A stretch of DNA of 64,000 nt from Erwinia_E haradaeae_G. Its GTDB lineage: Bacteria; Pseudomonadota; Gammaproteobacteria; Enterobacterales; Enterobacteriaceae. The notes below the pieces were generated by a model. The model ran no database searches and was not told the DNA's origin. It saw nothing but the letters and a program-made list of their open reading frames with translations. Both the position numbers and the translations under genes were made by a program. The stretch covers positions 248,001-312,000 of the forward strand of contig NZ_LR217720.1 in the NCBI RefSeq assembly GCF_900698955.1. The letters are read 5' to 3'. Shown piece by piece: positions 1 to 9,937 of the stretch (its first letter is position 1; each line of letters begins with the position of its first letter).

Positions 1-135
1 GGAATACAGCTCTACTTGCGAGACGGAGACGTTATGTAAATCTTCGGCCGCCCAGTGGAGCACACGGTGTATTTTATCCAGATCGATAAGTTCAGTTCGA
101 CCATCGCGTTTAGTGACAAACATACTCTGATTCAT
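1..135 (-). CDS. nrdA: NrdA, ribonucleoside-diphosphate reductase alpha subunit (N-terminal 45 codons, cut by window edge)
   Basis: The reverse strand opens with ATG at 133-135 and reads 45 codons without a stop to the window edge. The peptide starts MNQSMFVTKRDGRTELIDLD and continues KIHRVLHWAAEDLHNVSVSQ, nearly matching the start of enterobacterial NrdA (MNQNLLVTKRDGSTERINLD). This is the ATP-cone end of the aerobic class Ia reductase, which makes deoxyribonucleotides together with NrdB; nrdB would normally follow beyond the left edge. The coding stretch is visibly richer in GC than the spacer beside it. A short AGG lies upstream of the ATG. The gene is incomplete only because the window ends. 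A fossil of its usual repressor gene, nrdR, lies at 51645-51749. Confidence 0.93.
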   Translation of the reverse strand, partial: MNQSMFVTKRDGRTELIDLDKIHRVLHWAAEDLHNVSVSQVELYS

Positions 136-1659
136 GTTGTGTTATACCTATTCTTAACAAAAAATCCCTATGTTTATGTACCGATAGATCTGTGTGAGTA
201 CTTCTGTGTGTCCATACTACATAATCGGAGTAAAATGAAATTACTATGCATATAGTAGTGCACATGCTAGTAGCTAAAACCTACTACACAATTTTTATTG
301 TAGCATGAATAGAGGCAGACGCCGTTTTCTCTGCTGTACTGTTTATTTTTTAATATTTTTATAGAATGATTACAGAACGATGTATATTCATTTTTAATTT
401 TTATGTGGTTGTCTTATGTAGTTATAGAATGGCATGGTATGTAAATTAAGTAATACGCATTTTCGTCTACCTCTGCCACAGAGAGGTGTCATGTAATCTA
501 GCAGATTATTCATATGTTACATAAGTGCCATCTATAATCCCAGCTTTATTCTTATCTTGTGGGCTCTTGCCTAGTAATCATAATAAGTTATATTGAGATT
601 AGTATCCAGAAGGGTGTGTGTACGATACTACATGATAGTACTGGACTAATACTTGATAATGTTATTTGCTGATTATGCGTTATTACATTGTACCTAGAGA
701 GAGAAGCGCACTTAATTATACACTTGGTTACAATAGTATGTATTATATATTCATGTCATACTTTTACTACAGCAGATTTTTCTTCAGATAAAACATATAT
801 CATGAGGGGGTTAATGGTTTTTTCTATGCTTGCTAATGTCTTAATATCTTTATGTGCATATACTATATTAAATGTTTTTGTGTGGATTTTATATATTTTA
901 TATTAGTAGTAGAGTGTTAGGTATAAGTTGTGGTTATGTGATTGCTATACTGTATAGCAGGATGGGTTTTTGCACTACACCTCATCCTAGAGTAAATGCT
1001 GATATGCTCCAGCATATTGTGCACAATACACACCTTGATGGTCAGAGGTATCGCATATAGAATAATACAATACCATCTATATATATTATCTTTATATCTC
1101 TGGTCTCAAATAAGCATGGAGATAGTTTTTATATAGTGAGATCATAGACAGTAAGATATCATAAAACATGTATAGGTAAGCTTGCTGTCAATAATGACAG
1201 CACATGCATGTATTTAATGTCATTTTATGCCAGTCATGTCATAGTCTATGGTTGATGTTAATATGAGATATATTGTATTCAGAGGTCACATAAAATCTAT
1301 GCAGGTGCCTTATCACCGAAGAGACCTATTATGTACATAAAGAGAAAGTATGGGTAATATGTTACGATACTTGTGCTGAGCTTTATATGCATGGTTAAAC
1401 TATGTAGCACGTAAATCGCATTTGTTTTTTCTTTTACTATGTTTTTTGAGGATGGATCACATACTCTGTTTTTTAAATGTTATGATACAAGATTGTACGT
1501 ATGTGGATATTTCTTTGTGATCTATGATTTAATCATATTTTACAGAAAATAGTCTGCATCGATTTTTCATCATTAAAGCAATATAGAAAGATATTGCTTA
1601 TGAAACCCCCTGTCTTACTAAGAGCTAGCTCTGAGGGTCTCTAATGATGCATTAGTATT
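136..1659. other. 1.5-kb AT-rich spacer
   Basis: No open frame here resembles a known protein; the longest are 60-72 codons, AT-driven and without good ribosome binding sites. It contains a small hairpin at 1184-1201 (7-bp stem GCTGTCA, 4-base loop) and the likely gnd terminator at 1576-1599. A 12-bp palindrome AGAGCTAGCTCT lies at 1621-1632. Confidence 0.7.
1576..1599 (-). terminator. Putative gnd terminator hairpin
   Basis: AAGCAATAT and ATATTGCTT form a perfect 9-bp stem with a 6-base loop (AGAAAG), about 60 bases after the gnd stop. Read on the minus strand it is followed by TTTAATG, a weak T tract. It is the only strong stem just downstream of gnd. Confidence 0.45.
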
Positions 1660-3063
1660 TTACCACTCAGTATGAAAAACGCCTGCTTTATCTGTACGCT
1701 TATAGGTATGAGCACCAAAGTAATCTCGCTGTGCTTGAATAAGGTTTGCAGGAAGCTGCGCTGAACGATAGCTATCATAATATGCAATAGCAGCAGAGAA
1801 AGCTGGTGTAGGAATTCCATTTATAACTGCATACGTGACTACATCACGTAATGCCGTGTGGTATTCATTAGCAATTTTTGTAAAGTACGGTGATAAAATT
1901 AAGTTATCAATGTCAGAATTTTGTGAATAGGCATCGGCGATTTTTTGTAGAAGTTGTGCGCGAATAATACAACCAGCTCGGAATATTTTTGCAATCTCAC
2001 CATATTTTAAAGACCAGTTATTTTTTACTGATGCAGCTTTTAGCTGTGAAAAACCTTGTGCATAAGATATTACTTTGCCAAGGTATAACGCTTGGCGGAC
2101 CTTTTCAATAAATATACTTATGTTGTTACCACTAACAGTATGTATATGAGGTCCAGAGAGAGTTATAGCAGCTTTGATACGTTGGCTTTTTAATGCAGAT
2201 ATGTAACGAGCAAATACAGATGCAGTAATTAATGACAGTGGTTCGTTAAGATCTAATGCGTTTTGGCTGGTCCATTTTCCTGTATCTTTGTGTGTAGATT
2301 CATCTAAGATAAAATCTAAGAGATAATTATGGTTTTCATCTTTTTTATTAAAAATATGTTGTGTGATACCTATTAAATAACTGTTTAGCTCGCCTTTATT
2401 CCAGTCATGAAATATCTGTGCTAACTGTTTATTATTTACATTCAATGCGTTTTTTAGTAGGGAATACGATTCAGCAATTAATTGCATATCACTGTATTCA
2501 ATACCATTATGTACCATCTTAACATAATGACCCGAACCACCTGGTCCTATGTGAGCTATGCAGACTTCTCCTTGAAAGATAGCTGCGATCTTAGTAAGAA
2601 TGGGGGCGACTATCTTATACGCTTCTTCGTGACCTCCAATCATCAAAGATGGTCCATGTAATGCTCCTGTTGCGCCGCCAGATATACCAGCACCAAGGAA
2701 ATATACACCTTTTTTAGCCAGTTCATAGTTACGGCGCACAGTATCTTTGTAGAAAGCATTACCACCGTCCATGATAATATCACCATGATCCAGATATGAA
2801 AGAAGGGCGCCAATAATCTTGTCAGTAGCTTCGCCAGCTTTGATCATTAATAGAATACATCGTGGTTTTTGAAGAGCGTTAATAAATGTCTTTATAGTGT
2901 AATATGGTACTAAATTAGTTCCTGCATTTCCTAAGAGGAAATGATCTGTTTTTTCGTGAGACCGATTAAAAATAGCAACTGAGTAACCTTTATTATTAAG
3001 ATTCAGAGCTAAGTTGCGTCCCATTACTGCCATACCTATAACACCGATATGTTGCTTTGACAT
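1660..3063 (-). CDS. gnd: 6-phosphogluconate dehydrogenase, decarboxylating
   Basis: 467 residues against 468 in E. coli, collinear over the whole length. It oxidises 6-phosphogluconate to ribulose 5-phosphate with NADPH production (oxidative pentose phosphate pathway, cytoplasmic). The N-terminal Rossmann motif GVIGMAVMGRNLAL (residues 7-20) and the catalytic segment VKMVHNGIEY (181-190, with Lys182, His185, Asn186, Glu189) are intact, and the tail GVFHTEW is present. One oddity: the strongly conserved SGGEEGA loop reads SGGATGA (Glu131 to Ala, Glu132 to Thr) and the following MPGG reads MIGG. The gene stands alone with long spacers on both sides. In Klebsiella gnd lies near ugd and uge; here uge is 47 kb away. 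Confidence 0.97.
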   Translation of the reverse strand: MSKQHIGVIGMAVMGRNLALNLNNKGYSVAIFNRSHEKTDHFLLGNAGTNLVPYYTIKTFINALQKPRCILLMIKAGEATDKIIGALLSYLDHGDIIMDGGNAFYKDTVRRNYELAKKGVYFLGAGISGGATGALHGPSLMIGGHEEAYKIVAPILTKIAAIFQGEVCIAHIGPGGSGHYVKMVHNGIEYSDMQLIAESYSLLKNALNVNNKQLAQIFHDWNKGELNSYLIGITQHIFNKKDENHNYLLDFILDESTHKDTGKWTSQNALDLNEPLSLITASVFARYISALKSQRIKAAITLSGPHIHTVSGNNISIFIEKVRQALYLGKVISYAQGFSQLKAASVKNNWSLKYGEIAKIFRAGCIIRAQLLQKIADAYSQNSDIDNLILSPYFTKIANEYHTALRDVVTYAVINGIPTPAFSAAIAYYDSYRSAQLPANLIQAQRDYFGAHTYKRTDKAGVFHTEW

Positions 3064-4221
3064 TACATATTCCTATTAGTAAAAGTGTTAAAGAATAAAT
3101 TATCGACAGATATATATCATATGAATATTTTCTATTGTAACTTAAAATAATGATATGCATGAATAAAATCCAATCACTACATTAAACAAAAGATGCTGAT
3201 GGCTATTAGGGTATATCAGCATTGATGTATTCTATCACTGATGCACCACATATGTCTGTTATGCAATGGTGCTTAACTATGATTTTCGATATGCGATTTC
3301 AGTATCGTATAGCCACGTTTACTGTAATTTATTAATCTATGTTGCGTTAGATCTTTTCAGAGATCATAGGTATAGGACAGTGGACATTTATTTATGATAA
3401 AATAATTATTGGAAACATGATGAAGTAGTAATATGAGTGCCATAATATAATAAAACTTATATTAAATGTAATGACAGTTAAAACATAAGTATTATTCAGT
3501 ATGATAAAAAATATCAATGACATTCTTTTTATGCATACCAACCATATTTAGACCTTCTGCTTTTTGAGATTAATAAGTCGCGGAAGCAGTGTATATAATT
3601 TATAATATGTAGTGTGAGAAATAAATATTTTCTAGATATGAACTTTGTGCGGTTGATATTACTAATATTAGTATATATAGCTTGAGGCTATAAACCTGTT
3701 TTTTATAAAATAGATAGAAATGAGTTAAATGTTAGTTTAAATGTTAAACATTAAAATATCATGCAGTTGACTACATGATAAGGATCGATATTTTTATTAG
3801 TGTCAGTTTATTAAAAGAAGAGCGCCTAGCTTACGGATAGTAATTTTCCTGTGCGTTATAAAAGTACATATTATAATAGACTTAAAGTAACGCAAAGATT
3901 ACGTAGCATGATTGGTGATAACAGGTATCTTCTATGATCTCTATGGATAGAAATAGCCTGTATTTAGTATAAAAGTATTATCGATCATATATTTAGTACC
4001 TTAATTATGAAAAATATTAACAAAAAGAATCTTTGATACACCTGTAAGTATGATTTACATATCATGATAGACATCATGCAAGTAACACAATTGTATATAA
4101 AAAATACATATCTTATAGATATAGGAAAGATTATAGATACTTTATTTTGTATCCTATAATTTTAATGTAAAATGTTCTTTTTCATATTTCGATAAAAATT
4201 ATTTGCATAGGTCCTGTATGT
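3064..4221. other. 1.16-kb spacer between coaD and gnd
   Basis: I see no gene, tRNA or convincing hairpin. In E. coli mutM would converge on coaD here. No MutM zinc-finger or helix-two-turn-helix motif is visible on the plus strand, so mutM appears erased at this place. Confidence 0.65.
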
Positions 4222-4698
4222 TTAAAGACGTGCTTTGAGTGCCTGGTATACTTCAGAAGGTAGAAATTGTGTTACATCACCACCATATTGGAATATTTCT
4301 TTTATCAGGGATGAAGAAAGGTATGTATATTGACCCATTGGCATAAGAAAGACATTTTCAAGTGCAGGATATAAATTATGATTCATTTCAGCTATTTGTT
4401 TCTCATTCTCCCAATCAGATGTTGTACGTAGGCCGCGAATGATAATAAAAGCTTTTTGTTCTTGAGCGAAATCAACCAATAAGTTACTGAATCTCATTAC
4501 TACTACATTCTGGAGATGACACACTACTTTTGTAGCTAAAACCACTCGCTCCTGAATAGAAAATATCGGTTTTTTAGACGGATTATCTGCAATCGCTAAA
4601 ATTATATTCTGAAATATTGTTGCTGCGCGTGTCACTATATTGAGGTGACCATTGGTTATTGGATCAAATGTGCCAGGATAGATTGTTTTTTTGTTCAT
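4222..4698 (-). CDS. coaD: Phosphopantetheine adenylyltransferase
   Basis: 158 residues (E. coli 159). It catalyses the fourth step of coenzyme A synthesis, transferring AMP from ATP to 4'-phosphopantetheine. The nucleotidyltransferase motif GTFDPITNGH is at residues 9-18, IIRGLR sits mid-protein, and SSSLIKE towards the end matches the family's ISSSLVKE. The start ATG overlaps the stop of waaE (ATGA at 4695-4698), so translation is probably coupled. It is the last gene of the waaA-waaE-coaD operon, the order found in Klebsiella and Serratia. Confidence 0.97.
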   Translation of the reverse strand: MNKKTIYPGTFDPITNGHLNIVTRAATIFQNIILAIADNPSKKPIFSIQERVVLATKVVCHLQNVVVMRFSNLLVDFAQEQKAFIIIRGLRTTSDWENEKQIAEMNHNLYPALENVFLMPMGQYTYLSSSLIKEIFQYGGDVTQFLPSEVYQALKARL

Positions 4699-5471
4699 GT
4701 ATTTTTGTGTCTTGATGTGTAATTCAGAGCCCAGAGGGCCGTGTATTTATTAAAAGTATATTGTGAAATCACTACAGCGAGGAGCCATCCTTGTTTACCG
4801 TCTAAAAAGCTAGCACGAATAAATAATGTCCTGATAAAGGCCCATACCGTACGATAAAAAATATTTAACAGACCATAATGTTTGCCCTGCTGGTAGTGTT
4901 GCATAGCCCAGGCTTTAGCATACGTACATTGTTTCCACTGAAAGGTGCAAAAATCTTGATTGGTTAAATGCAGTAAATCACCATATAGTGGTTTTATTTT
5001 TGCGTGAAAGCATTCTACAGACTCATGTACTAAGTTGTTATTATATTGAAAACATCGTGGATACAGACGGATCACACGATCTGGATACCAGCCGCCATGG
5101 CGCATCCATCGACCAAGAAAGAGATTACATCGTGATACACTATATACTATCTTTGCAGGCGGTTGTGTGAGGACAAAGTCAATCGATCTTCGTAATTGAG
5201 GGGTAATACGTTCATCGCTATCAATCATAAAAATCATTGGATGGCTAGCATAGTTTTGTGCCATTTGCCTCTGCTTGCCGTAGCCAGACCATATATTAGA
5301 TTGATAAATTTTTACGCCATACTTAGCGGCTATCGTCATAGTTGCGTCATTGCTATTTGCATCTAATATAATGATTTCATCCGCCCATTCCACTGACTCA
5401 AGGCACTCAGAGAGTAATTCTTCTGAGTTTTTAGTAATCATGACTACTGAAAGTTTTTGTCGTGTACTCAT
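4695..5471 (-). CDS. waaE: Lipopolysaccharide core beta-1,4-glucosyltransferase (WaaE/KdtX, GT2 family)
   Basis: 258 residues. It is a GT2 glycosyltransferase: the N-terminal SVVMITKNSEELLSECLES is followed by the DxD-type segment FMIDSDERI around residue 82 and by RHGGWYPDRVIRLY. In Klebsiella, Serratia and Proteus the enzyme adds glucose to heptose I of the inner core; E. coli K-12 lacks it. The ATG is directly adjacent to the waaA stop, and coaD overlaps its end by 4 bases, so the three genes form a tight operon. AAAGAG about 14 bases upstream may be the ribosome binding site. Confidence 0.93.
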   Translation of the reverse strand: MSTRQKLSVVMITKNSEELLSECLESVEWADEIIILDANSNDATMTIAAKYGVKIYQSNIWSGYGKQRQMAQNYASHPMIFMIDSDERITPQLRRSIDFVLTQPPAKIVYSVSRCNLFLGRWMRHGGWYPDRVIRLYPRCFQYNNNLVHESVECFHAKIKPLYGDLLHLTNQDFCTFQWKQCTYAKAWAMQHYQQGKHYGLLNIFYRTVWAFIRTLFIRASFLDGKQGWLLAVVISQYTFNKYTALWALNYTSRHKNT

Positions 5472-6752
5472 TTAATATTTGCTCTTTATAAGATAAGGTT
5501 CTAGTATATGCAGTAGAGACTCTAGTGCGCCTTTGTTCTTATTTAAGACATACCAGGCTTGTTGGCCACAATGTAGACGATAATCTAAGTTAGTAAGGAG
5601 TGTGCTAATTTCTTGATACAGAGATCTGGTATTAGTGACAGTAATTAAGCCATACGCTGTCTTTAAATCATGACAAATTTCTGTAAAATTAAAAGTATAT
5701 GGGCCCATTAAAATTGGAATAGCATTAGCAGCAGGCTCTAATGGATTATGACCCCCACGCTCTATTAAACTACCACCTACAAATGCCATATCTGCAATAG
5801 CATATAGTAATCTTAACTCACCGACGGCATCTTCAATTACTACTTGTGTACTTAAAGAAGGCGTTTCTTGGCTGCTTCGCACAAGGTGTTGTAAGCGTTT
5901 CTTTTGAATTAAGTCGCACACAGTTTTACAGCGTTCAGGGTGGCGCGGTGCTATAATTAATAAAAGGTCTGGAAATTTTTTCAGAAGTTGGCAATGCGCC
6001 TCAATGATAATCTTTTCTTCGCCTTGGTGAGTACTGGCAGCAATCCATATAGGTCGCTTATGTTGTATCCACCGCTGGCGCAGTCGTATAGCAGTCTCTG
6101 CCAGTTCCGGCATAATACTCATATCAAACTTTAAGTTTCCTGTCACTATAAGTTGAGACTTTTTGACCCCTAGCTTGAGAAAACGCTTACCATCTTCGTG
6201 ATTTTGCACGGCAATTAAGGTAATTTTTTGTAGTAAAGTTGCTATGAACCCGCCAAAGATATGATACCCTTTGGCGGATTTCTCTGAAAGACGTGCATTA
6301 GCTATTATTAGTGGAATTTTTTGAGTATGTAATAAAGTGATCATATTTGGCCAAATTTCTGTTTCCATAATGATTACTAATTTAGGGTGGACAGTATTTA
6401 AAAAACGTTTCATGACTCCAGGTAAATCATATGGTAGGTAAACATGAGAGACAGTGGTACCGAGTACACCTTTAGCAAATGCTGAGCCAGTTGGTGTCAT
6501 ATTGGTTACCACAATTGGTAAATGTGGATAACGATGATTTAGTTCCCGTATTAGCGGGATTGCGGTTACAGTTTCACCCAGTGAAACGGCATGGAGTAAA
6601 ATACCATGTTTATTTACCTTGCCTGTGCAGAATCCATATCGCTCGGCCCATCGTGTACGATAAGCAGAAGACTTTCGTCCGCGAATCCAAAGATGCAGCC
6701 AGATAGCTGGCTGTAGTAGATAGAGCAGTGTTGTATAAAGCATTAGCATCAT
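5472..6752 (-). CDS. waaA: 3-deoxy-D-manno-octulosonic acid transferase (Kdo transferase)
   Basis: 426 residues (E. coli 425). This GT30 enzyme adds Kdo to lipid IVA at the inner face of the cytoplasmic membrane. It has an N-terminal membrane anchor (about residues 3-20), the conserved SLGETVTAIPLI segment carrying the probable catalytic Glu, METEIWPN in the middle and GGHNPLEPAANAIPI near the C terminus. It is the first gene of the operon. The start MMLMLYTTLLYLLQP aligns residue for residue with E. coli MLELLYTALLYLIQP, which supports this ATG. Confidence 0.96.
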   Translation of the reverse strand: MMLMLYTTLLYLLQPAIWLHLWIRGRKSSAYRTRWAERYGFCTGKVNKHGILLHAVSLGETVTAIPLIRELNHRYPHLPIVVTNMTPTGSAFAKGVLGTTVSHVYLPYDLPGVMKRFLNTVHPKLVIIMETEIWPNMITLLHTQKIPLIIANARLSEKSAKGYHIFGGFIATLLQKITLIAVQNHEDGKRFLKLGVKKSQLIVTGNLKFDMSIMPELAETAIRLRQRWIQHKRPIWIAASTHQGEEKIIIEAHCQLLKKFPDLLLIIAPRHPERCKTVCDLIQKKRLQHLVRSSQETPSLSTQVVIEDAVGELRLLYAIADMAFVGGSLIERGGHNPLEPAANAIPILMGPYTFNFTEICHDLKTAYGLITVTNTRSLYQEISTLLTNLDYRLHCGQQAWYVLNKNKGALESLLHILEPYLIKSKY

Positions 6753-8892
6753 GTTTTTATTATTACCGAGTGCGTAGGGACTAAGGTATTGGTGGATGGA
6801 CGAGAATCAATAGAGGGGTAATCACAGATGTATGGAGTAATATTGTTTATACCTTATATCTAATTGCTTTTTATTAAATGAGTATTATATCGCTCTATTG
6901 TAATAGTATAATGTTATTTATCGTAACACATATAGTGTTTTATGTTTTTTTTATATGTATGATGACGCATGGATAAAACCCATTATTATATGTTATAGTT
7001 AGATTAATATAGGATGATTATGTTTATAATTTTATAATAACATATTTTTGTAATATAAACACATCGCTACGTATATTTTAAAGATATCAATTGTATTGAT
7101 AATGTATTACATGTATAAAATGATACATATTTAAAACAATATCATTATTATGCAAATTTTTACAATATGCATATACAGATTAATTAAAATAATTATAATA
7201 TATTTATATAGTTAGTTATTAAATATTGTCATATATGCATCATACATATCATATCTGTCATGAATTATATATGTTTCTCTCGATGAGAGAATTAGATAAT
7301 ATGTTTTTATTGTTGTACTGTATGTATTAGTGATGTTACGTTTATGTTTATTTTTTGTTTTTTTCTATTGTATGAATCACGATATATTGGTGATGATAAA
7401 TGATTTTTAGAATACATAATCTATGATTATCATTGTTTTTTGTGGTATTTAATTTATTATAGGATATGTTGTCTCCTTATGTTCAGAGAGTCTTGGATAG
7501 AATGTTTAGTGTAATCCATTGCACGTCCTAAAAGTATATATGGTGACAGGGTTATAATTTTATCTTTTTATCTTTTGTTTTCAAAAAATACCATATAGAG
7601 CCATTAAGTACAGAGAGGGTAGCGGAGCGCGAGGTCGTTTTAGGAATCTTTATGTTATCTTAGGAATAAAACATAACAATAATTTGTAAGAAAACATTAT
7701 AAATAATAGTGTGTCATGCAATATTATTTATATCTCAGTGATACTTTATATAAATATTTATTTATATAAAGTATATATTTATTGTTGTATAGAAATATTT
7801 TTTGAGAGGAAAACTACTATTTTATTTTATGTCATAAAATTATATATAGCATCAGCATCTAAGCAGATTTTTTATCCTGGAACTGGAACTCTTGAGTTGG
7901 TTCTTAATAAAAATAAAAGTAATGTTAAAATAGAGAATATTGATGTTATTTATTATTAATACAACACAACACAGGACGTAATGATTTGTATTTTTTAGCG
8001 ACAAATATAGAATGTATAGATACATTTATATTTATAGCGCACTGCGTGCCTGTATGTTCGTATTTTAGATCTAGCAAAAATATAGGCAGCACAGAGAAAA
8101 ACAAAGAACATTTTATTTAGATATGATTTTAAAATGAGATTAATCATGTGTTAATATGTTCTAGAAAGAACCGTAGTGTTTATAAATTTAAGAAATTTAG
8201 TATGAAGAATATGGTTTATATAATTTTTAGGTGAAATGTTAAGAATGCTTTATGATTAATTTGTATTTTATTTTGGTATTTTAAAAAAATGTTTTGTATG
8301 AAAAAATCTTTTTATTTTATTATACGTACGATATGAATTAACATTCACAGCATTTATATTAATGTAATCTTGCAATCATTAAGTATATATATAATCTTTA
8401 TTTTAATTGATACTTATAGTGGTTACTGATACTTACAATTAATTAAATTATATGTTTAGTATTAACTACTAAGTCATTCTCACTGTTCTTTATGTTTTTT
8501 AATATTTAATGGGTGTAAATACACAAAATATTGAGCGTTTATGTTTTATCAAAAAATGGATGAGGTAAAAATGATAAAAAGATCATCTAGAAAAAATCAT
8601 TTTAGCTAAACTACATTCTATATATGGTGTAGGAGTATTGCGTATGTGCTCATTAGGTATTTATATGGATCATAATAAAGAAAGATCTTCTGTTTTTGAT
8701 TTTTCTGAGATTGTATAGATGTGCTATATTTGTTTAGGCTATACATCTTAGGAAGAAGAAAGGACAGCAGCAATGCTGATATTTTAGCATTTTTACTTCT
8801 ATGATTTTTAATAGAGCGGTGTTAGCACAGTGAATTTTATGTAGAAAAGTAGTATTTTTGTTTTTTATTATGGCGTAAAAACTAATATATTT
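6753..8892. other. 2.1-kb AT-rich spacer
   Basis: No recognisable gene. An 82-codon frame at 7711-7959 ends in FYPGTGTLELVLNKNK, which I cannot assign and consider chance or debris. A GC-richer patch at about 7611-7645 and an open frame of about 42 codons at 8561-8719 (containing HSIYGVGVLRM) stand out from the AT background and may be remains of lost genes. Confidence 0.6.
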
Positions 8893-8969
8893 TGGTCGGC
8901 ACGAGAGGATTTGAACCTCCGACCCCCGCCACCCCATGACGGTGCGCTACCAATCTGCGCTACGTGCCG
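8893..8969 (-). tRNA. proL: tRNA-Pro (anticodon GGG)
   Basis: The 77-base reverse-strand sequence begins CGGCACGTAGCGCAG and ends TCGTGCCGACCA, with encoded CCA. Acceptor, D and T stems all close, and the T loop is GTTCAAATC. The anticodon loop ATGGGGT places GGG at positions 34-36. It is nearly identical to E. coli proL; the anticodon stem has a T-G wobble where I recall a T-T mismatch in E. coli. It reads CCC and CCU codons. Confidence 0.97.
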
Positions 8970-9843
8970 TATCTATATTATATCATGTAATGCATTATTG
9001 CGTTTTTTCTTCAACTGATCAAAATAATAAAAAACCCATAAGTTAGTTGATAATACATGGAAAACACAAATATTTCAATATATTCCATTTTATGTTTATT
9101 AGTTTATTGGTTTATATATTTATATAGTTTATATGAAATAATGATGTGAATTTATCATTAATATATTCTTCTTTTACAAAACACAAAGACGAATTGACGA
9201 ATGGGTTAATAAGTTCAATAATAATTATTGAGTATATTATTTTCTTACTTAATTAAAGTTGATAAATATACTAATATTTTTGGCAAAAGTTTCATGTAAA
9301 AACTCGTATGTTGTATGTTTTCTATGCGGAAAATATTTTGCAATCAGGATTTTAAGATTTTCTTAATTGTATTATTTTGCAAGAAAAGAAAATAGTGCGC
9401 ATATGTTATTAAATGATACATAGATATATTAAACAATTAGATTGTTTTTATAAAATAAATAATAATATAGATGAATAATTAATTAACATGAATTCATATC
9501 GTTAAAGTAATAGTGTTAAAATATTTATTAATGGAAAGTAATGATATGGATTATATATCGAGCGTGTCTTTGTTTTATTATGGATTATTATATAGTAACG
9601 AGATATTTTTGTACATATAATTTTAACGTTCTTTTATCTTATTTTTTAGAAGAAATTTTTGATCGCTTTTATCGTAGTGAGACATATGTGCATTTTTCTG
9701 TACACGCTAAGGAATGGTGTTTATATATTTCCTCAATAAATAGAGCAAGAATAGAGTTTTTGTTCTGTGTATGTTTGTATTATTTTCCAGTTTTGAAATG
9801 TACTAAATTTTAGGTATTAAATTGAAAAAAACGTATAAAAACA
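8970..9843. other. 0.9-kb spacer upstream of the dnaK promoter
   Basis: Very AT-rich. A 90-codon frame at 9541-9813 matches nothing I know, lacks a clear ribosome binding site and uses TTT/ATT/TAT codons as expected from background composition. I see no RNA gene. Confidence 0.6.
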
Positions 9844-9871
9844 GTTGAAATAGCAGAAGATGCCCGCATCT
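9844..9871 (+). promoter_or_regulatory. Sigma-32 (RpoH) heat-shock promoter of dnaK
   Basis: GTTGAA at 9844-9849 (consensus CTTGAA) and CCGCATCT at 9864-9871 (consensus CCCCATNT) are separated by 14 bases, the spacing of the E. coli dnaK P1 promoter. The predicted transcript starts near 9878, leaving a leader of about 60 bases before the dnaK ATG. This implies that an rpoH gene is retained elsewhere. Confidence 0.75.
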
Positions 9872-9937
9872 GATATCAATACTCTGATTGAATATGTGAT
9901 TAATGAATAAAATAATAATTGAGTAGGAGATATATAG

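Noticed and set aside
7711..7959. 82-codon frame ending FYPGTGTLELVLNKNK
   Set aside because: No recognisable domain; the first half is low-complexity Ile/Tyr. Kept only as possible debris.
9541..9813. 90-codon open frame just upstream of dnaK
   Set aside because: No family resemblance, no ribosome binding site, and codon content is what an AT-rich spacer would give.
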